The notes under the pieces are model-generated. The model was not told the origin of the DNA. It was given only the letters and a program-made list of their open reading frames with translations, and made no database searches. Of a stretch of 9,297 nt of DNA, positions 6,940 to 9,297 are shown in pieces (the first letter of the stretch is position 1; each line of letters begins with the position of its first letter). The translations under genes were made by a program, and so were the position numbers. The DNA is from Magnetominusculus dajiuhuensis (GTDB taxonomy: Bacteria > Nitrospirota > Thermodesulfovibrionia > Thermodesulfovibrionales > Magnetobacteriaceae), in NCBI RefSeq assembly GCF_046044395.1, contig NZ_JBJUSG010000136.1:1-9297 (forward strand), in the 5' to 3' direction.

Positions 6940-6953
6940 CGGCTATTGACACC
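6940..6953 (+). repeat. Left copy of 14-bp direct repeat (possible target-site duplication)
   Basis: CGGCTATTGACACC occurs here and again at 7191-7204, directly outside the inverted ends of the 237-238-bp insertion. The pattern is that expected of a target-site duplication. Thirteen bases (GGCTATTGACACC) are unambiguous; the leading C may belong to the element at its right end. This copy lies 24 bp from the hemW start codon. Confidence 0.75.
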
Positions 6954-7191
6954 AGGGCAAACGCATTTGGAAAATAAAGCAGAAGATACCTATGCAATCA
7001 TTCCTACTTGTCCCTTTCCGTCATTCCGGTGCTTTTGCTGTCATTCAGGCTTGTCCGGAATCTTTCCTTTAGTAGGAGTTTCATAATGATTGTATATGTT
7101 CTGAGGCATAAGGACAGATTCCGGACAAGCCGGAATGACAAAATGAGGGAGGTGACAAAAATATGGGAGGTAATTTCTAATGCGTTTGCCC
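6954..7191. mobile_element. MITE-like non-coding insertion in the hemW-mazG intergenic region
   Basis: The segment has perfect 13-bp terminal inverted repeats, GGGCAAACGCATT (6955-6967) and AATGCGTTTGCCC (7179-7191), flanked on both sides by the direct repeat CGGCTATTGACACC. It encodes no convincing protein: the short open frames on both strands merely cross the internal palindrome. Removing the segment and one direct repeat leaves a plausible compact divergent promoter region of 66 bp between hemW and mazG. This fits a non-autonomous element mobilised by a transposase elsewhere in the genome. A 13-14-bp duplication is long; no transposase family is assigned. Alternatively it is a compound REP-type repeat region that arose by recombination. 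Confidence 0.65.
7040..7139. repeat. Long imperfect hairpin with GTCATTCCGG-type REP-like arms
   Basis: Bases 7040-7069 and 7110-7139 are inverted copies agreeing at 28 of 30 positions, with a 40-bp loop. The arm core reads GTCATTCCGGCTTGTCCGGA on the minus strand of the right arm. Further partial copies lie just to the left: GTCATTCCGGT at 7020-7030, and a decayed TCATTCCTACTTGTCC at 6998-7013. Sequences of this type are widely dispersed extragenic palindromes in many bacterial genomes (general knowledge). As RNA, each arm pair could form a strong stem and may act as a bidirectional transcription block. Confidence 0.85.
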
Positions 7192-7204
7192 GGCTATTGA
7201 CACC
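7191..7204 (+). repeat. Right copy of 14-bp direct repeat (possible target-site duplication)
   Basis: This is identical to 6940-6953. The TTGACA inside this copy (7197-7202) is positioned as the -35 box of the mazG promoter, so the duplication copied a promoter element. Confidence 0.75.
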
Positions 7205-7224
7205 TCTATATACCTTTTTATAAT
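7197..7224 (+). promoter_or_regulatory. Consensus sigma70 promoter of mazG-lipA, probably giving a leaderless mRNA
   Basis: TTGACA (7197-7202) and TATAAT (7219-7224) are both perfect consensus hexamers, separated by 16 bp. The expected transcription start, about seven bases past the -10, falls near 7231, while the mazG ATG is at 7234. No Shine-Dalgarno sequence exists upstream, consistent with a leader of zero to three bases. Confidence 0.7.
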
Positions 7225-7233
7225 ATTCTACCA

Positions 7234-8025
7234 ATGAAACGCCAACCGTCTGGATTTACAGGCCTTGTCGGGATAATGGACGCGCTGAGGTCAGAGCGCG
7301 GTTGCCCGTGGGACAAGGAGCAGTCGGCACACACCCTGATAGCGTATCTGATTGAGGAGACCCATGAGCTAATAGAGGCCGTTGAGGAGGAAAACCCTGA
7401 TAAGATTCGTGAAGAGCTTGGCGATGTCTTGTTTCAGTTGCTGTTCCTTGCCCGAATCGAAAAGGAAAAGGGGACATTCGACATCTACGACGTTATTGCG
7501 GGGATAAGCGATAAGATGGTAACACGCCATCCCCATGTGTTTGGCGAGGGGGTATGCGAAACCGCCGCAGAGGTGCTTAAACAGTGGGACGCGATAAAAA
7601 AATCTGAGGGAAGGCACGAGGAATCCTCACTAAGCGGCGTACCAAAGACACTTCCTTCGCTCCTGCGTGCGTTTATGATTACCGACAGGGCCTCGCGCGC
7701 AGGGTTCGATTGGAGAGAGACCGTCGGGGTGCTATCGAAACTCGACGAGGAACTCACCGAGTTTAAGGAGGCCGTAAGCCTCAACGACCCCGCCAAAATC
7801 GAGGACGAACTCGGCGACATCCTCTTTACCATAGTCAATATCGCGCGGTTTGTCCAGGTCAATCCCGAAGATGCCCTGAGAAAGACTATAAACCGGTTCA
7901 TCGGGAGATTTCAACACATGGAGCAAAGCGCCAAAAATCTTAATAATAAACCCCTCAGCGCCATGACAGCAGCCGAGATGGACGCCCTATGGGAAGCGGC
8001 GAAACGCGAAGGTTCCTACAAATAA
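7234..8025 (+). CDS. mazG: MazG, nucleoside triphosphate pyrophosphohydrolase
   Basis: This 263-aa cytoplasmic enzyme has two tandem MazG folds, the usual full-length housekeeping form. It hydrolyses NTPs and dNTPs to NMPs plus pyrophosphate and so cleans up non-canonical nucleotides. Each half carries the metal-binding pattern EExxE...ExxD: Glu41, Glu42, Glu45 with Glu61 and Asp64 in the first, and Glu172, Glu173, Glu176 with Glu192 and Asp195 in the second. GCPWD (23-27) is the typical N-terminal signature, and HPHVFG (99-104) follows the first domain. Starting at Met1 keeps the family's usual N-terminal helix; the next Met (15) would cut it away. There is no Shine-Dalgarno site, and the consensus promoter ends 9 bp before the ATG, so a leaderless message is likely. 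lipA starts 4 bp after the stop codon. Confidence 0.95.
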   Translation: MKRQPSGFTGLVGIMDALRSERGCPWDKEQSAHTLIAYLIEETHELIEAVEEENPDKIREELGDVLFQLLFLARIEKEKGTFDIYDVIAGISDKMVTRHPHVFGEGVCETAAEVLKQWDAIKKSEGRHEESSLSGVPKTLPSLLRAFMITDRASRAGFDWRETVGVLSKLDEELTEFKEAVSLNDPAKIEDELGDILFTIVNIARFVQVNPEDALRKTINRFIGRFQHMEQSAKNLNNKPLSAMTAAEMDALWEAAKREGSYK

Positions 8026-8029
8026 ACAT

Positions 8030-8878
8030 ATGGAAAGACTTCCGGACTGGCTTAAAACCAACACATTTAAAGGTCTAAGGGGGACAAAACGCCTCCTTCG
8101 CCAAAACCGCCTGTCAACGGTCTGTGAAGAGGCCAGATGCCCCAACCGCGGCCACTGTTTCAGCCGCCCTACGGCCACATTTATGATTTTGGGAAAGGAC
8201 TGTACGAGGAGCTGCGGTTTCTGTTCAGTCTCTCATGTAAGGCCATCGCCCGTTGATGCCGAAGAGCCACGCCGCGTCGCCGGGGCGGCAAAGGCCATGA
8301 ACCTGACACATGTGGTAGTCACCTCCGTCACCCGCGACGACCTGCCTGACGGGGGGGCCGCGCACTTCGCCGCCACAGTGTCGGAAGTCAGGGCGCTGCT
8401 TCCAAACGCTCAAATAGAGGTACTGACTCCTGATTTTAAGGGCAATCTCATTGCACTCCATTGCGTACTTGAAGCCGAACCGGACGTGTTTAATCACAAC
8501 GTTGAGACCGTGCCGTCGTTGTACTATAAGGTGAGACCTCAGGCCAATTACGAACTGTCTTTAAGGATGCTGAAAGCGGCAAGGGATTACTCATCAAAGG
8601 TAAAAGTGAAGTCAGGCCTGATGGTAGGCCTGGGTGAGCGTTTTGACGAGGTCATTGGCGTCCTGAGAGACTTACGGGCGTGCGGGTGTAATTTTGTAAC
8701 GATAGGGCAGTACCTGAGACCGCGTAAGACCAATATTGCGGTTGTAGAGTACATACCTCCGGGCGTCTTTGATTTATACAGGGAAAAGGCGAAGGAACTA
8801 GGGTTTGACGCCGTGGCCTCCGCCCCGCTTGTAAGAAGCTCAATGGACGCCGACCAGATGTTTTTGCCCCACACCTGA
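8030..8878 (+). CDS. lipA: LipA, lipoyl synthase (radical SAM)
   Basis: This 282-aa enzyme inserts two sulfur atoms into protein-bound octanoyl chains to make the lipoyl cofactor of 2-oxoacid dehydrogenases and the glycine cleavage H protein. The auxiliary 4Fe-4S cluster motif CEEARCPNRGHC gives Cys32, Cys37 and Cys43, and the radical SAM cluster motif CTRSCGFC gives Cys58, Cys62 and Cys65. Other family marks are TSVTRDDLPDGG (98-109), EVLTPDF (130-136), NHNVETVP (155-162), SGLMVGLGE (195-203) and IGQYLRP (225-231). The C-terminal RSSY motif, whose Ser ligates the auxiliary cluster, reads RSSM (269-272): the Ser is kept and the Tyr is replaced. No good Shine-Dalgarno is visible, and the 4-bp gap after mazG points to translational coupling. 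No lipB is in the window. Confidence 0.96.
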   Translation: MERLPDWLKTNTFKGLRGTKRLLRQNRLSTVCEEARCPNRGHCFSRPTATFMILGKDCTRSCGFCSVSHVRPSPVDAEEPRRVAGAAKAMNLTHVVVTSVTRDDLPDGGAAHFAATVSEVRALLPNAQIEVLTPDFKGNLIALHCVLEAEPDVFNHNVETVPSLYYKVRPQANYELSLRMLKAARDYSSKVKVKSGLMVGLGERFDEVIGVLRDLRACGCNFVTIGQYLRPRKTNIAVVEYIPPGVFDLYREKAKELGFDAVASAPLVRSSMDADQMFLPHT

Positions 8879-8924
8879 GGAGTTTTTGGCCGCGCGAGGA
8901 TTCGGGCACACCGGATAGATTTAA

Positions 8925-8942
8925 ACAACTGATGTCAGTTGT
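8925..8942. terminator. Perfect hairpin ACAACTGA-TG-TCAGTTGT downstream of lipA
   Basis: Two 8-bp arms pair perfectly around a 2-base centre, 46 bp after the lipA stop codon. There is no T-run directly after it (AACTTATATTT follows), so it is not a standard intrinsic terminator. It could instead be a transcript 3'-end stabiliser or a dyad protein-binding site. Confidence 0.35.
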
Positions 8943-9050
8943 AACTTATATTTCCAGACTGGCAGACCCTGTTGCAAAGAATCATAGACCCGTTGTCATT
9001 TTTGTAACTATATGGCCGAATTTTCGCTTATTCAATAGCCTCACCTTAAT

Positions 9051-9080
9051 CAAAATATAAAAAGGGGGATTTTGTTTTTT
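9051..9080 (+). terminator. Weak terminator-like stem followed by six T
   Basis: CAAAAT (9051-9056) pairs with ATTTTG (9069-9074) around a 12-base A- and G-rich loop and is followed by TTTTTT (9075-9080). The stem is short and AT-rich, so it would be a poor intrinsic terminator. It is, however, the only stem-plus-T-run found downstream of lipA. Confidence 0.2.
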
Positions 9081-9247
9081 AGCAGTTCATCAAATAATAT
9101 GACCCCTATTCTCATTGAAAAAAACGCTCTCAAAGGGAATCTATCCAATCTTACATCCCTATAACTACATACTTACTATATTGACAGACATGCTATGCAC
9201 AATGCCAGTGCTATCTTTACCTCTCATTGAGAATTGCTGGGGTTTTC

Positions 9248-9297
9248 ACCCAAGCTCCGATATAGAAATTTGCACCTATTGATAAAAGGGTTTTTGA
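9248..9297 (-). repeat. Right copy of 50-bp inverted repeat bounding the window
   Basis: This is the exact reverse complement of bases 1-50. Like the left copy, it has a sharp boundary on its inner side. Read outward from the window, both copies start ACCCAAGCTCCG, as expected if the window is flanked on both sides by ends of the same repeated element. Confidence 0.85.

Larger units (their letters stand above)
8879..9247. other. AT-rich 369-bp region without a recognisable gene
   Basis: Between the lipA stop and the right terminal repeat I find no convincing coding region on either strand and no tRNA-like or riboswitch-like layout. It contains two hairpin candidates (8925-8942 and 9051-9080) and a TTGACA at 9181 without a matching -10 at normal spacing. 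It also holds two similar CTCATTGA words (9111-9118 and 9223-9230); the second forms the small palindrome TCTCATTGAGA. The AT-richness compared with the genes suggests intergenic sequence or decayed material next to a mobile element. Confidence 0.5.

Noticed and set aside
7004..7234. Two overlapping open frames of about 70 codons on opposite strands in the hemW-mazG gap
   Set aside because: Both simply translate the GTCATTCCGG inverted repeat, which gives the same SFRLVRNLS-like peptide on both strands. This is a signature of palindromic DNA, not of genes.
9181..9186. TTGACA near the right end as an outward promoter
   Set aside because: No acceptable -10 hexamer lies 15-19 bp downstream, and no gene follows before the window ends.
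1..9297. The whole window as a mobile element with terminal inverted repeats
   Set aside because: No transposase, integrase or replication gene is present and the cargo is largely core metabolism. Flanking repeat copies plus an assembly break explain the ends more simply.

Overview
The window reads as one stretch of chromosome from a Gram-negative, probably anaerobic or microaerobic bacterium. The evidence is Sec signal peptides, a c-type heme sensor kinase, an ornithine-lipid-synthase-like acyltransferase and good Shine-Dalgarno sites. Gene content and the dispersed GTCATTCCGG-type repeats would fit Nitrospirota or Thermodesulfobacteriota relatives, but this is an impression from family knowledge and no taxonomic marker is present. 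All eight genes look intact. Most have clear housekeeping or envelope roles.

Layout: bases 1-50 and 9248-9297 are a perfect 50-bp inverted repeat, so the window is bounded by two copies of a repeated sequence. Next comes a membrane histidine kinase with a periplasmic heme-c sensor domain (107-2014, +), convergent with an OlsF-like two-domain acyltransferase (2037-3905, -). A 279-bp AT-rich divergent promoter region separates the latter from a three-gene + strand cluster: two tandem paralogous secreted SnoaL/NTF2-fold proteins (4185-4670, 4758-5264) and a short bacterioferritin-like diiron protein (5340-5756). The last of these overlaps tail-to-tail with hemW (5735-6916, -).

The hemW-mazG divergent intergenic region holds a 237-238-bp MITE-like insertion. 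It has 13-bp terminal inverted repeats, a 14-bp flanking direct repeat and an internal long hairpin of the GTCATTCCGG type. The direct repeat contains TTGACA, and its right copy serves as the -35 of a consensus promoter that would give an almost leaderless mazG transcript. mazG (7234-8025) and lipA (8030-8878) then run as a two-gene unit. The final ~370 bp before the right terminal repeat are AT-rich and hold no recognisable gene, only hairpins.

How the genes may work together: several products handle heme, iron or Fe-S chemistry (heme-c sensor kinase, bacterioferritin-like protein, HemW, LipA). This is suggestive but not proof of a shared pathway. I see no defence, CRISPR, prophage or secondary-metabolite system. 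The most unusual items are the MITE-like insertion that duplicated a promoter element, the window-bounding inverted repeats, and the unstudied pair of secreted Cys-containing SnoaL-fold proteins beside the short bacterioferritin.
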